Positions 7,830 to 16,720 are shown, numbered from the stretch's first letter. The stretch: DNA of 59,573 nucleotides from Lachnospiraceae bacterium (GCA_017617005.1 JAFZWW010000138.1:1-59573), one strand, 5' to 3'. Made by a program: numbers and translations. The notes: a model not told the origin generated them from the letters alone.

Positions 7830-10064
7830 TTGGATTTTTCTGAAAAAGCAACAATAAAAGGATATGTGGATCATGTCATCTTTGAGAGCCGCGAAACAGG
7901 ATTTAAAGCGCTGGCTCTTATTTCCGATGGTTTCGATGAAACCGTGGTCGGACGAATGCCCGATGTATCGAAGGGTGACACGGTCGAGGTTACGGGTGAG
8001 TACACGGATCACCCGCGTTTCGGCGTGCAGTTGAAAGTTACTTCGTACAAGATCATCCCTCCCGCCGATTCCCAGGCGATGGAGAGATATCTAGCCTCCG
8101 GTGCTGTCACCGGGGTCGGTGAAAAACTTGCATCCCGCATCGTCAGTAAGTTCGGAGACGATACCTTCAGGATCATAGAAGAGGAGCCCGAAAGGCTCGC
8201 GGAGATCAAGGGAATAAGCAAAAGGAAAGCCATGGAGATTGCTGTCGCCATGGAGGAAAAGAAGGACCTCCGCGATGCGATGGTAACGATGCAGGGACTC
8301 GGTATCTCGCAGACCATGGCTGTCAGGATATATGACAATTACGGTCCCGGATATGCGAATATACTCCGTACGAATCCTTACAAGCTCGCTGAGGATATCA
8401 GGGGCATCGGCTTTAAGACTGCGGACGAGATAGCATTCAGGGAGGGCATGGATCCCGCAAGCGAGGACAGGTGCAAAGCCGCACTCATGTACGTCCTTTC
8501 CGACGCATCCGCGGAGGGGCATTGTTATCTTCCGGAGGAGATGCTTGTAAAGCTTACCACGGAACTTCTCGGCGAAGAGCATGCGGATGTTCCGAAGTCT
8601 CTTAAGGATATGGTCCACGCAGGCAAGCTTAAGAAGGACAAGGACCGCATCTACCTGCCCGCATTTTACTATGCCGAGATTTCCTGTGCGAGGATGCTCG
8701 CGGAGAAGAACATCCCGATGATGAAGGATCTTCCAGGAATTGATGAGAAGATCGACCGCGATGTCAAAAGGATCGCTGAGGCAAACGGAATGCAGACCGA
8801 TCCTCTCCAGATATCCGCGGTACGCGAATGCATTAAGAACGGACTTTTCATTCTGACCGGAGGACCCGGAACAGGTAAGACCACGACAATAAACATGATC
8901 ATCAGGTATTTCCTCGACCAGGGTCTCGAGATAGTTCTGGCTGCCCCGACCGGAAGAGCCGCAAAGAGGATGACCGAGACGACCGGATATGAAGCCGCAA
9001 CGATCCACAGACTTCTGGGTGTTGCATCCATACAGGACGAGACCGGCAGCAGCGTCATATTCCAGAAGAATGCCGAAGAGCCGATAGAAGCGGATGTCAT
9101 AATTATTGACGAAATGTCAATGGTGGATATCATGCTCTTCAAGGCACTCCTTTCTGCCGTTCCCGTGGCATCAAGGCTTATCCTCGTCGGCGATGCATCA
9201 CAGCTTCCGAGTGTGGGTCCCGGTACGGTGCTCAGCGATATCTGCTCATGTCCTTCTTTTCCGACGGTCAAGCTCGAGAAGATATTCCGCCAGGATGAGA
9301 CGAGCAACATCGTCATCAACGCGCACAAGATAGACCGCGGTGAGCATATAGAACTGTCGTCCTCCATTAAGGATTTCATTTTCCTTGAGAGGGACGATTC
9401 GAATGTCATAAAGCAGACGATCGGATGGATGATCTCCGACAAGCTTCCCGCATATGTCGGATGCGGTCCCTTTGACGTGCAGGTCCTTACGCCGATGAAA
9501 AAGGGAGCGCTCGGAGTTTACGAACTGAACAGATTCCTGCAGCAGGTCCTTAACCCCGCTTCGCATGAAAAGAGCGAGTACCTTTACGGGGATACCCTCT
9601 ACCGCGAGGGCGACAAGGTCATGCAGACGAAGAACGACTACCAGCTCGAGTGGACGACCGATGAGGCTCTCAGTTCGCTTGCACAATCGGGAAGCGGAGT
9701 GTTCAACGGGGATCTCGGAAGGATCAGAAGGATCGATGAAGCTTCGAGAAACATGACCGTTCTTTTCGACGACGGAAGGATCGTGAAGTATTCTTTTTCG
9801 GACCTGGATGAGCTCGACCTTTCCTATGCGATGACGATCCATAAATCCCAGGGAAGCGAATACCCGGCTGTCATAATCCCGATACTCGACCCCTCGGCTC
9901 CGCTCGTCTACAGAAACCTTCTCTATACGGGGATCACCAGGGCTAAGTCCTGCGTCGTGCTCCTCGGAAGCTCGGGAACGATCTGCCGTATGATCGATAA
10001 CAGGGGTAGCAATGAAAGATTTTCTTCTTTTGCCGAAAGGCTTCTTGAAGCGTGCGCTCACTAA
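7830..10064 (+). CDS. recD2: RecD2-type ATP-dependent DNA helicase
   Basis: This 744-residue superfamily 1B 5'-3' helicase acts in DNA repair and recombination without RecBC. Residues 1-75 form an OB-like N-terminal domain (GYVDHVIFESRETGFKAL), residues 90-200 contain helix-hairpin-helix segments, Walker A (GGPGTGKTT) is near 345, Walker B (IIDEMSM) near 427, and motif VI region AMTIHKSQGSEYPAVIIPI lies near 670. The TTG start follows AAAGG by only a few bases, so initiation may be weak; no in-frame ATG is nearby. The end overlaps comF by 53 nt. It lies inside a flagellar transcript. Confidence 0.9.
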   Translation: MDFSEKATIKGYVDHVIFESRETGFKALALISDGFDETVVGRMPDVSKGDTVEVTGEYTDHPRFGVQLKVTSYKIIPPADSQAMERYLASGAVTGVGEKLASRIVSKFGDDTFRIIEEEPERLAEIKGISKRKAMEIAVAMEEKKDLRDAMVTMQGLGISQTMAVRIYDNYGPGYANILRTNPYKLAEDIRGIGFKTADEIAFREGMDPASEDRCKAALMYVLSDASAEGHCYLPEEMLVKLTTELLGEEHADVPKSLKDMVHAGKLKKDKDRIYLPAFYYAEISCARMLAEKNIPMMKDLPGIDEKIDRDVKRIAEANGMQTDPLQISAVRECIKNGLFILTGGPGTGKTTTINMIIRYFLDQGLEIVLAAPTGRAAKRMTETTGYEAATIHRLLGVASIQDETGSSVIFQKNAEEPIEADVIIIDEMSMVDIMLFKALLSAVPVASRLILVGDASQLPSVGPGTVLSDICSCPSFPTVKLEKIFRQDETSNIVINAHKIDRGEHIELSSSIKDFIFLERDDSNVIKQTIGWMISDKLPAYVGCGPFDVQVLTPMKKGALGVYELNRFLQQVLNPASHEKSEYLYGDTLYREGDKVMQTKNDYQLEWTTDEALSSLAQSGSGVFNGDLGRIRRIDEASRNMTVLFDDGRIVKYSFSDLDELDLSYAMTIHKSQGSEYPAVIIPILDPSAPLVYRNLLYTGITRAKSCVVLLGSSGTICRMIDNRGSNERFSSFAERLLEACAH

Positions 10065-10755
10065 TGCGCTGACGCTTCTCTATCCGTCCAGATGTCCGGT
10101 CTGTGACAGACCCGTCTGGCCTCCGGGCGAAAGGATCTGCCTTTCGTGTCTCAAAAGCTTAAAACCGATAAATGATCCTTTCTGCGAAAAATGCGGAAAG
10201 AAAGTAAATGCCGGGATCAGGTTCTGTACCGATTGCGGTAAGGTTAAGCATGCCTTCGTGCGAAGCAGGGGAGCATTCGAATACGGCCCCTTAAGCAAAG
10301 CCATGTACAGGTACAAATACCTCGGAAGACGTGAATATGCGGACATTTTTGCCGATTTGACTTATAGTCAATTAGCGGATTATATACACGGGGTCCGTCC
10401 CGATATCATTGCCGCTGTCCCCGTCTCGAAAAAGAAGCTCTTAAAGAGGGGTTACAACCAGGCCGCAGAGGTTGCAAAACGGCTTGCCGGGCTTTCCGGA
10501 ATACCGTTTGAGAGCGGTGCGCTTTTCCGTGTCAGAGACACTTCTCCGATGAAGCTTTTGAGCCCTTCGGAAAGGCAGAAAAATCTCAAAAATGCTTTTA
10601 CCGGAGGCCAAAATGTAGTAAAATCAAAGCGTATATTGTTGGTGGATGATATCTATACTACCGGCTCGACTATGGACGAATGTTCGCGGGCTTTACTTGA
10701 GGCGGGTGCCGAGAGCGTATACGGCCTCAGCATTGCTTCGGGAACGGGAGTATAG
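10012..10755 (+). CDS. comF: ComF family amidophosphoribosyltransferase-like protein
   Basis: A 247-residue protein with an N-terminal zinc-ribbon region: four CxxC pairs occur between residues 28 and 75 (CPVC, CLSC, CEKC, CTDC). A phosphoribosyltransferase fold follows, with the PRPP-binding motif ILLVDDIYTTGST near residue 205. ComFC supports natural DNA uptake and recombination in Bacillus. comFA is not present. It overlaps recD2 by 53 nt and the YvyF-like gene follows by 16 nt, matching the Bacillus comFC-yvyF order. Competence itself is not shown by this gene alone. Confidence 0.88.
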   Translation: MKDFLLLPKGFLKRALTNALTLLYPSRCPVCDRPVWPPGERICLSCLKSLKPINDPFCEKCGKKVNAGIRFCTDCGKVKHAFVRSRGAFEYGPLSKAMYRYKYLGRREYADIFADLTYSQLADYIHGVRPDIIAAVPVSKKKLLKRGYNQAAEVAKRLAGLSGIPFESGALFRVRDTSPMKLLSPSERQKNLKNAFTGGQNVVKSKRILLVDDIYTTGSTMDECSRALLEAGAESVYGLSIASGTGV

Positions 10756-10771
10756 CAGGGGAGGATTTCGG

Positions 10772-11179
10772 ATGAATATTAGGAATTGCAAGAACTGCGG
10801 CAAGATGTTCAACTATATCACAGGTCCCGTTGTCTGCCCGAATTGCAGGGAAGCGGTAGAAGCGAAGTTCCAAGAGGTAAAGGAGTACATCAGGGAACAC
10901 AAGGGTGTGGGTATTGCCGAGGTATCGGAAGCCTGCAGCGTTGATCCCGGACAGATCCGTCAGTGGCTCAGGGACGACCGTCTCGAGGTCACCGAAGATT
11001 CCGCACTGATGCTCAACTGCGAAGGCTGCGGAGCACCGATCAGATCCGGCAAGTACTGTGACAGGTGCAAGGCCAATATGACCAACTCCTTCAACAGCAT
11101 CTTAAATGCCAACAGACCCAAGCCCGAGATCAGAAAGCCCGAGAAGGATTCTCCCAAGATGAGATTCCTCGATCAATAA
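10772..11179 (+). CDS. YvyF-like flagellar operon zinc-ribbon protein
   Basis: This 135-residue protein starts with a zinc ribbon (CKNCGKMF near residue 5 and CPNC near 22), then a helix-turn-helix-like segment (IAEVSEACSVDPGQIRQWLRDDRLE, about 48-72) and a second ribbon (CEGCGAPI near 84, CDRC near 97). This arrangement and its place after comF match the flagellar operon protein family represented by Bacillus YvyF, usually followed by flgM, flgN and flgK. Those genes do not follow here. The ATG at 10772 follows GGGGAGG by 8 nt. A regulatory role in late flagellar expression is possible. Confidence 0.8.
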   Translation: MNIRNCKNCGKMFNYITGPVVCPNCREAVEAKFQEVKEYIREHKGVGIAEVSEACSVDPGQIRQWLRDDRLEVTEDSALMLNCEGCGAPIRSGKYCDRCKANMTNSFNSILNANRPKPEIRKPEKDSPKMRFLDQ

Positions 11180-11186
11180 GAAAACA

Positions 11187-11232
11187 GTGAAACAGGGGTG
11201 AAACAGGGGGACGGTTCCTCTGTTTCGTTCAC
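11187..11232. repeat. GTGAAACAGG / GGGGACGG-type dispersed clostridial repeat
   Basis: GTGAAACAGG occurs twice in tandem (11187 and 11198) and is followed by GGGGACGGTTCCTCTGTTTC. The GAAACAG and CTGTTTC parts can pair. This wording recurs in many clostridial genomes and is often associated with REP-like elements mobilised by Y1 (RAYT) transposases; that link is from memory. No transposase is in the window. The first 30 nt of the window carry similar CCTGTTCACC and CCCCCTGTTCA words on the opposite strand. Confidence 0.5.
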
Positions 11233-11251
11233 CCAAGCGAAATGTAATGTG

Positions 11252-11287
11252 AAGTCACCTGCGACTTTTCACAAGTGCAGGTGACTT
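11252..11287. terminator. strong hairpin, possible terminator without a T-run
   Basis: A perfect 11-bp stem (11252-11262 with 11277-11287) encloses a 14-nt loop. It is followed by GTGTTTGT rather than a clean T-run. It separates the yvyF-like gene from the membrane-protein and cdaA operon. Confidence 0.4.
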
Positions 11288-11324
11288 GTGTTTGTAAAGG
11301 AGTGCGGCAAGTCCGCGACAGGCT

Positions 11325-11714
11325 ATGTTAGATAAAGACAGAGTCATTCTGATGACCAGGATGGCCTCATACGAGGAAGGTGACGGAAAAAAGCATATGA
11401 ATGTCGTCAGGTTTTTTAAGGGCGACTATATCGCGGTGGGAATTCTCAAGGCGATCATCTGTGCTACCCTTTCCTTCGGCCTCATCCTCGCTCTTTATGT
11501 ATATTATAATTTTGACGTATTCATGAGCAGCATCTATGACATGGACATCCTTGCCTTTGTCAGGAGCATTCTCACGAAGTACGCCTGGTTTGTCGGCATC
11601 TACGTAATGATCACCTATGTCGTATGCACGATCACATATAATTCGTCGCGCAGAAAGCTCAAGAGATATTTCAAGAATCTCAGGGTGCTCAAGAAGATGT
11701 ATGACAGACAGTAA
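11325..11714 (+). CDS. two-pass membrane protein of unknown function
   Basis: A 129-residue protein with a charged N-terminus (about 40 residues), two membrane segments (about 41-62 and 87-108) and a very basic C-terminus (RRKLKRYFKNLRVLKK). I do not recognise a family. It is 9 nt upstream of another membrane protein and in the same transcript as cdaA, cdaR and glmM, so a role in the cell envelope or c-di-AMP control is possible. Its best ribosome binding site (AAAGGAG at 11296-11302) is 22 nt from the ATG with a small hairpin between them, so the start is less certain than for its neighbours. Confidence 0.65.
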   Translation: MLDKDRVILMTRMASYEEGDGKKHMNVVRFFKGDYIAVGILKAIICATLSFGLILALYVYYNFDVFMSSIYDMDILAFVRSILTKYAWFVGIYVMITYVVCTITYNSSRRKLKRYFKNLRVLKKMYDRQ

Positions 11715-11723
11715 GGATTTATT

Positions 11724-12770
11724 ATGACAAGGCTTTTAGAAATACGAGACAATATCAAAGTTCTTTTTTCAAAGTACGACGTGTTCATCATCCCCGTTCT
11801 GAAGTTCCTGCTTGCACTCGTCATGCTCATCATGATAAACGGCAAGCTCGGATACATGAGCAAACTGGGAAATCCCGGAATAGTGATCATCGTGGCACTT
11901 GCATGTTCATTCCTTCCCACCGGAGCGATCCTTCTTTTCGGCGGACTCTTTTCGATGGGACATGTATTCGCGCTCTCACCTGAGGTCGCAATAGTGGTCG
12001 GTGTCATCTTCCTTCTCATCTATCTGCTCTACTTAAGATTTACTCCCGGTGAGTCACTCTGCGTGGTTGTAACACCCATGCTCTTCGTGTTCCACGTTCC
12101 CTATGTGATCCCCGTGGTAATGGGACTGATCGGCGGACCTGCTTCCGCACTTTCCGTCGTATGCGGAGTCATCATCTACTTCACCCTTCATGTCGTAACA
12201 CAGAATGCTGCGAACGTTTCGGGCGACCTGTCCGACATAATGGCACAGATAAGACTCATCATCGATTCGCTTCTGGGCAATAAGCAGATGCTCGTTCTCT
12301 GTGTGGCATTTGCCGTTGTCACCATCGCCGTTTACATCATCAGAAGACTTCCCATCGAGCACTGCTGGATGATTGCAATGATCTCCGGTGCGGTACTCTG
12401 CATGGTCATCACCCTTATCGGCGGACTTGTCACCAATGCGGGATTTTCGATCCTCGGCATCATCTTCGGATGCATCCTTTCCGTGGGTGTCGGCAAGGTA
12501 ATAGAATTCTTTAAGTTCTGCGTGGACTACACGCGGACGGAACGCGTACAGTTCGAAGACGACGAATATTATTACTACGTCAAGGCCGTTCCCAAGATGA
12601 ATGTTTCCGCACCCGAGGTTAAGGTCAAGAACATCAACAGGTCCCGTGTGAGACGTCCCATCCGTCCGATAGCCGAACCCGAGGAGAGCGCTCCCATGGA
12701 TACGGCGGAGATGGATACTACCGAGCTGGATTCATCATATTTCGGAGACACCACCGAACTCGACGAGTGA
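11724..12770 (+). CDS. polytopic membrane protein with acidic C-terminal tail, unknown function
   Basis: This 348-residue protein has about eight hydrophobic segments between residues 20 and 260 and a cytosolic C-terminal tail of about 85 residues. The tail goes from basic (NRSRVRRPIRPI) to acidic and Thr-rich, with a short repeat (DTAEMDTTELD, FGDTTELDE). I do not recognise the family and see no transporter motif. It follows the 129-residue protein by 9 nt and precedes cdaA by 19 nt. The Thr/Asp tail could be a phosphorylation or protein-docking segment, which is inference only. Confidence 0.7.
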   Translation: MTRLLEIRDNIKVLFSKYDVFIIPVLKFLLALVMLIMINGKLGYMSKLGNPGIVIIVALACSFLPTGAILLFGGLFSMGHVFALSPEVAIVVGVIFLLIYLLYLRFTPGESLCVVVTPMLFVFHVPYVIPVVMGLIGGPASALSVVCGVIIYFTLHVVTQNAANVSGDLSDIMAQIRLIIDSLLGNKQMLVLCVAFAVVTIAVYIIRRLPIEHCWMIAMISGAVLCMVITLIGGLVTNAGFSILGIIFGCILSVGVGKVIEFFKFCVDYTRTERVQFEDDEYYYYVKAVPKMNVSAPEVKVKNINRSRVRRPIRPIAEPEESAPMDTAEMDTTELDSSYFGDTTELDE

Positions 12771-12789
12771 TTTTTGAGAGCTGAAGGAT

Positions 12790-13659
12790 ATGCAGTTTTT
12801 TGACGAAACAATCAAATATCTGAACAGCTTCAGTACCTACATGGGTACCATTGAGTGGCAGGATTATGCGGAGATAATTCTTATCGCCGTACTCTTGTAT
12901 TACATTTTCAAGTGGGTCCACAACACCAGGGCATGGTCACTTTTGAAGGGCCTTGCCGTGATCCTTATCTTCCTGATCATCGCGAACGTATTCCACATGG
13001 ATACCATTTTGTGGATCGCGGGAAATGTACTCCAGTTTGCGGTCATCGCATTCATAGTTGTGCTTCAGCCTGAGCTCAGAAAAGCTCTTGAGGTTCTCGG
13101 AAAGAGCAACTTCTTCGGATCGTTTTCTATTTTCGGTCAGCAGATCAACAGCCGTGAGATAACCGAGGACAGCATCAGGGAGATCGTAAAGGCTTGCTCG
13201 CAGATGTCCTGGGTACGTACCGGTGCACTGATAGTCATTGAGAACAAGGAATCCCTTGCACGTATCGACGAGACAGGTATCAGGATCGATGCGGAGATCA
13301 CATCACAGCTTCTCATCAACATATTTGAAAAGAACACTCCGCTTCACGACGGAGCTGTTACCATACGCGGAAACAGGGTTTCGGCAGCAACCTGCTACCT
13401 TGACCTTACCAAATCACAGGTTGTAAGCAAGGAACTCGGAACCAGGCACAGGGCGGGCATCGGCGTATCCGAGGAGGCTGACTGTGTTGCGATAATTGTT
13501 TCCGAAGAGACCGGAAAGATAGCTGTGGCTCATGACGGACAACTTGAAAGAAATCTTACTGAAGAGTCACTCAGACAGTATCTTACTTCTACACTCACAA
13601 CGCCCGAGGAGAAAGAAGAGAACAATCAGGGTAAGAAGAGGAGGCGCAAAAAAGCATGA
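12790..13659 (+). CDS. cdaA: CdaA-type diadenylate cyclase
   Basis: This 289-residue membrane enzyme makes c-di-AMP from two ATP. Three membrane segments occupy residues 25-95. The DAC domain follows with catalytic DGA at 187-189 (TPLHDGAV) and RHR at 219-221 (GTRHRAGIG), so activity is expected. A basic Lys/Arg tail ends the protein. The order cdaA, cdaR (4-nt overlap), glmM is the conserved Firmicutes operon linking c-di-AMP to peptidoglycan precursor supply. Confidence 0.95.
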   Translation: MQFFDETIKYLNSFSTYMGTIEWQDYAEIILIAVLLYYIFKWVHNTRAWSLLKGLAVILIFLIIANVFHMDTILWIAGNVLQFAVIAFIVVLQPELRKALEVLGKSNFFGSFSIFGQQINSREITEDSIREIVKACSQMSWVRTGALIVIENKESLARIDETGIRIDAEITSQLLINIFEKNTPLHDGAVTIRGNRVSAATCYLDLTKSQVVSKELGTRHRAGIGVSEEADCVAIIVSEETGKIAVAHDGQLERNLTEESLRQYLTSTLTTPEEKEENNQGKKRRRKKA

Positions 13660-14936
13660 TATTCTTAAAGCGTCTTGGAAAGACCCTTACCAACAACATA
13701 TGGCTCAAAGTACTTGCACTCGTGCTCGCATTCGTTCTCTGGGTGCTTGTTGCACAGATCAACAATCCCGTAAGGACGCTCACCTACAATAATGTCAAGG
13801 TTACGCTTGTCGGAACCAATATCCTCGAGGCCGAGGGCAAGGTTTACCAGATACTTGATAATTCCAATATCGCCAAGGTAACCGTCAGGGCTCCCGAATC
13901 GGTGATCAGTTCCATCACTGCTGCGGACATCAATGCGATCGCCGATCTTTCCCAGTTAAATGAGGATGGCACCGTTCCCATCGTATACACCCTCGACAGG
14001 GCGGAGAGCATCACGGCCGATCATGACGTTCTTACCATAAGCGTCGAGAACAAGGTCACCAAGTACGTCAACATCTATTCGCAGACCGTAGGCTCCGTCG
14101 GAGAGGGCTGCGTGCAGGGCAAGGTCAATCTCGAGAGAAACAGGATCGAGATCTCGGGTCCCGAATCAGAAGTCAACAGGGTATCCTATGCGCAGGTCAC
14201 CATCGATCTTGACGGTGCGCTCAAGACTATATCCGCTGATATGGAGATAATCCTCTACGATACCAAAGGTAACCGTGTCGAGAGCGATACGATAACCAAG
14301 CAGACCGATTACGTTACCACAACCGTCACCGTTCTTTCGACCAAGACGGTTCCCGTTTATGCATCTACGACCGGCGAGCCCGCTGCGGGATTTATATTTA
14401 CAGGTAACATCACCGTCAATCCCGGAGTCGTCACCATAGCCGGAGATACAAGCGTGCTCAACAACATCACGAGGATCGACATCACGAATCCCGTTGATAT
14501 AACAAATGCCAAGAGCGATACCAAGGCAGCATATTCGCTTACCGAATTCCTTCCTGCGGGAGTTACATTCGAGGATCCCGAATTCGATGACGAAGTAACG
14601 GTAACCGCATTTGTCGAAAAGAAAGCAGAGAAGACCCTGACCGTATCCACGGATCATTTCACTCTTACCGATATACCCGATGGATATGAGGCGGAGATAG
14701 TGGGTGAGGAAGAGATCAGTGTAAGGCTTACCGGACTTGAGACAGAGCTCAACGCGGTCAGTGCGGAATCGATAAGAGGCCTGATAGAGGTTGATTCGTA
14801 TCTTTCCTCTGTTTACGGAGATGATTACAGCGGCATCACATTTGCCAACATTCCCGTAAAATTCATCCTCAGCGAGCATGTTGAAGCGGATCCCGTTTAC
14901 ATCCGCATCCAGCTTACCGCAAAAGACGAAACTTAA
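13656..14936 (+). CDS. cdaR: YbbR-domain regulator of CdaA
   Basis: A 426-residue protein anchored by one N-terminal membrane helix (about residues 13-33), with an extracytoplasmic part made of about four YbbR repeats rich in beta strands (repeated V-T-V-R, A-T-V-x-V and LT-D-I patterns). CdaR binds and modulates CdaA at the membrane. The gene overlaps cdaA by four bases (ATGA), indicating coupled translation, and precedes glmM by 23 nt. No catalytic motif is expected or seen. Confidence 0.9.
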   Translation: MIFLKRLGKTLTNNIWLKVLALVLAFVLWVLVAQINNPVRTLTYNNVKVTLVGTNILEAEGKVYQILDNSNIAKVTVRAPESVISSITAADINAIADLSQLNEDGTVPIVYTLDRAESITADHDVLTISVENKVTKYVNIYSQTVGSVGEGCVQGKVNLERNRIEISGPESEVNRVSYAQVTIDLDGALKTISADMEIILYDTKGNRVESDTITKQTDYVTTTVTVLSTKTVPVYASTTGEPAAGFIFTGNITVNPGVVTIAGDTSVLNNITRIDITNPVDITNAKSDTKAAYSLTEFLPAGVTFEDPEFDDEVTVTAFVEKKAEKTLTVSTDHFTLTDIPDGYEAEIVGEEEISVRLTGLETELNAVSAESIRGLIEVDSYLSSVYGDDYSGITFANIPVKFILSEHVEADPVYIRIQLTAKDET

Positions 14937-14959
14937 AGTTTTTGGGAGATATATAAGAA

Positions 14960-16309
14960 ATGTCCAGAATGTTCGGAACAGACGGTGTAAGAGGAATCGC
15001 CAACGAAGAACTTACTCCGGATCTTGCAATGAAACTCGGAATGGCGGGCGCATATGTGCTCACCAGAAAGCAGAACCATAAGCCCACGATCATGGTCGGA
15101 TGCGACACCAGAATCTCGGGAGACATGCTTGCAAATGCCCTTATGGCAGGTGCGTGCAGCGTAGGCGCAAACTGTGTTTACGTAGGTGTTGTACCCACTC
15201 CCGCTGTTGCATATCTTACGAGAAAGCACATGATGGATGCGGGCGTTGTCATTTCCGCTTCCCACAATCCCGTGGAATTCAACGGCATCAAATTCTTCGA
15301 CTGCGACGGATTCAAGCTTCCCGATGCACTCGAGGATGAGATAGAGGACCAGATCAAGAGGAATATGGAGGATATCAAATTCCCCATCGGACCCGGAGTG
15401 GGCAAGATCAAGCTCCGCACCGATGCCAAGGAAGAATATATCAACCATTCCGTAAGAAGCGTTCCCGTCGATCTGTCCGGACTTAAGATCGTTACCGACT
15501 GTGCAGAGGGAGCATCACACTACACCTCAGTCGAGGCACTTGAAAAAGCCGGCGCACATGTCATCGCGATCCACAATCATCCCGACGGGACCAACATCAA
15601 CGCAAACTGCGGATCGACCCATATGGAAGAGCTCTGTGCGAGGGTCGTATTCGAAAAGGCGGATGTCGGACTTGCATTCGACGGAGATGCCGACAGGCTC
15701 CTTGCGGTTGATGAGAACGGAAACATTGTCGACGGTGACCAGATCATGGCCATCATCGGAAGAAATATGAAGGATAACGGCATCCTTAAAAAGGATACGA
15801 TCGTTGCCACGGTAATGAGTAATCTCGGATTCTCTCTTGCCTGTGAAAGAGAGGGTATCAATCTCGAAAGAACCGCCGTGGGAGACAGATATGTTCTTGA
15901 GAGAATGAAGGAGATCGGTGCATCGCTCGGCGGAGAGCAGTCCGGACACATCATCTTTCTTGACGAGAACACGACCGGAGACGGACTCCTCAGCGCACTT
16001 CACCTTCTCAAGGTAATGGTCGATTCCGGCAAGAAGCTTTCGGAGCTGGCACAGATAATGGAGGTGCTTCCCCAGGCTCTCGTCGGTGCGAAGGTTGCCA
16101 ACCACAAGAAGGATAAGTATCTCGAATATCCCGAGATAGCGGATGCGATAAAGGCGCTTGAAGCAAAGTTTGCGGGAGAGGGAAGAGTCCTTATCAGACC
16201 CTCCGGAACCGAGCCTCTCGTAAGGGTCATGATCGAAGGAAAAGATCAGAAAATGATACAGGAGGAGGCCGAAAAACTCGCCGCACTGATACAGGACAGG
16301 ATGTTCTGA
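14960..16309 (+). CDS. glmM: phosphoglucosamine mutase
   Basis: This 449-residue cytosolic enzyme converts glucosamine-6-phosphate to glucosamine-1-phosphate, feeding UDP-GlcNAc. The catalytic serine is in ISASHNP (Ser101), the metal-binding loop DGDADR is near residue 243, and the phosphate-binding RPSGTEPLVR loop is near residue 413. The length is normal. GlmM is known in other Firmicutes to be bound and inhibited by CdaA, which fits its position. Ribosome binding site GGGAGA lies about 12 nt upstream. Confidence 0.95.
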   Translation: MSRMFGTDGVRGIANEELTPDLAMKLGMAGAYVLTRKQNHKPTIMVGCDTRISGDMLANALMAGACSVGANCVYVGVVPTPAVAYLTRKHMMDAGVVISASHNPVEFNGIKFFDCDGFKLPDALEDEIEDQIKRNMEDIKFPIGPGVGKIKLRTDAKEEYINHSVRSVPVDLSGLKIVTDCAEGASHYTSVEALEKAGAHVIAIHNHPDGTNINANCGSTHMEELCARVVFEKADVGLAFDGDADRLLAVDENGNIVDGDQIMAIIGRNMKDNGILKKDTIVATVMSNLGFSLACEREGINLERTAVGDRYVLERMKEIGASLGGEQSGHIIFLDENTTGDGLLSALHLLKVMVDSGKKLSELAQIMEVLPQALVGAKVANHKKDKYLEYPEIADAIKALEAKFAGEGRVLIRPSGTEPLVRVMIEGKDQKMIQEEAEKLAALIQDRMF

Positions 16310-16340
16310 TATTATTGTAAAAATATACGTTATCTGTTAT

Positions 16341-16346
16341 TATAAT
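16341..16346 (+). promoter_or_regulatory. -10 box for ptsH
   Basis: TATAAT lies 59 nt before the HPr start. The expected -35 region is AT-rich with no good TTGACA; a TTGTAA at 16315 is 20 nt away. In the resulting leader, GGGC (16374-16377) can pair with GCCC (16384-16387) just before AAAGGG, the likely ribosome binding site. Confidence 0.4.
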
Positions 16347-16404
16347 TGTCAGAAAAATCAACTTTACGGGGTAGGGCTTAACGGCCCAAAGGGTACTGGA
16401 ATAA

Positions 16405-16671
16405 ATGGTCACTCAAAAGGTTTTGATTAAAAATCCCACAGGCCTTCATCTGAGACCTGCCGGAATTCTTTGTAAAGAAGCAATGCAATACAAATCACTG
16501 ATCACTTTCAGATTCGGTGATGATAATACGGCAAATGCCAAATCCGTACTCAGTGTTCTCGGAGCATGCATTAAATGCGGAGATGAGATCGAATTCGTCT
16601 GTGAAGGCGAAGATGAAGACAAGGCTCTTGCGGCTCTTGTTGCAGTGGTTGAGAGCGGACTTGGCGAATGA
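16405..16671 (+). CDS. ptsH: HPr phosphocarrier protein
   Basis: This 88-residue protein carries phosphate from Enzyme I to sugar permeases of the PTS and, in Gram-positive bacteria, acts in carbon catabolite control. His15 of the active site is present in GLHLRPAG, which distinguishes it from Crh. The regulatory serine lies in NAKSVLSVLGA (Ser47, equivalent to Ser46), so HPr kinase control is expected. It is a single gene without ptsI, between glmM and a terminator. Confidence 0.92.
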   Translation: MVTQKVLIKNPTGLHLRPAGILCKEAMQYKSLITFRFGDDNTANAKSVLSVLGACIKCGDEIEFVCEGEDEDKALAALVAVVESGLGE

Positions 16672-16691
16672 TCTTATAAAACGTATCTGCT

Positions 16692-16720
16692 GCAGCGAAG
16701 CTCTGAGGCTTCGCTGTTTT
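16692..16720 (+). terminator. intrinsic terminator after ptsH
   Basis: An 8-bp perfect stem (16694-16701 with 16708-16715) with a 6-nt loop is followed by GTTTT. It lies 20 nt after the ptsH stop and separates it from the polysaccharide region. Confidence 0.75.

Noticed and set aside
10646-10771. In-frame N-terminal extension of the YvyF-like protein into comF
   Set aside because: The strong GGGGAGG and the family's usual start place initiation at 10772; the extension is a comF shadow.
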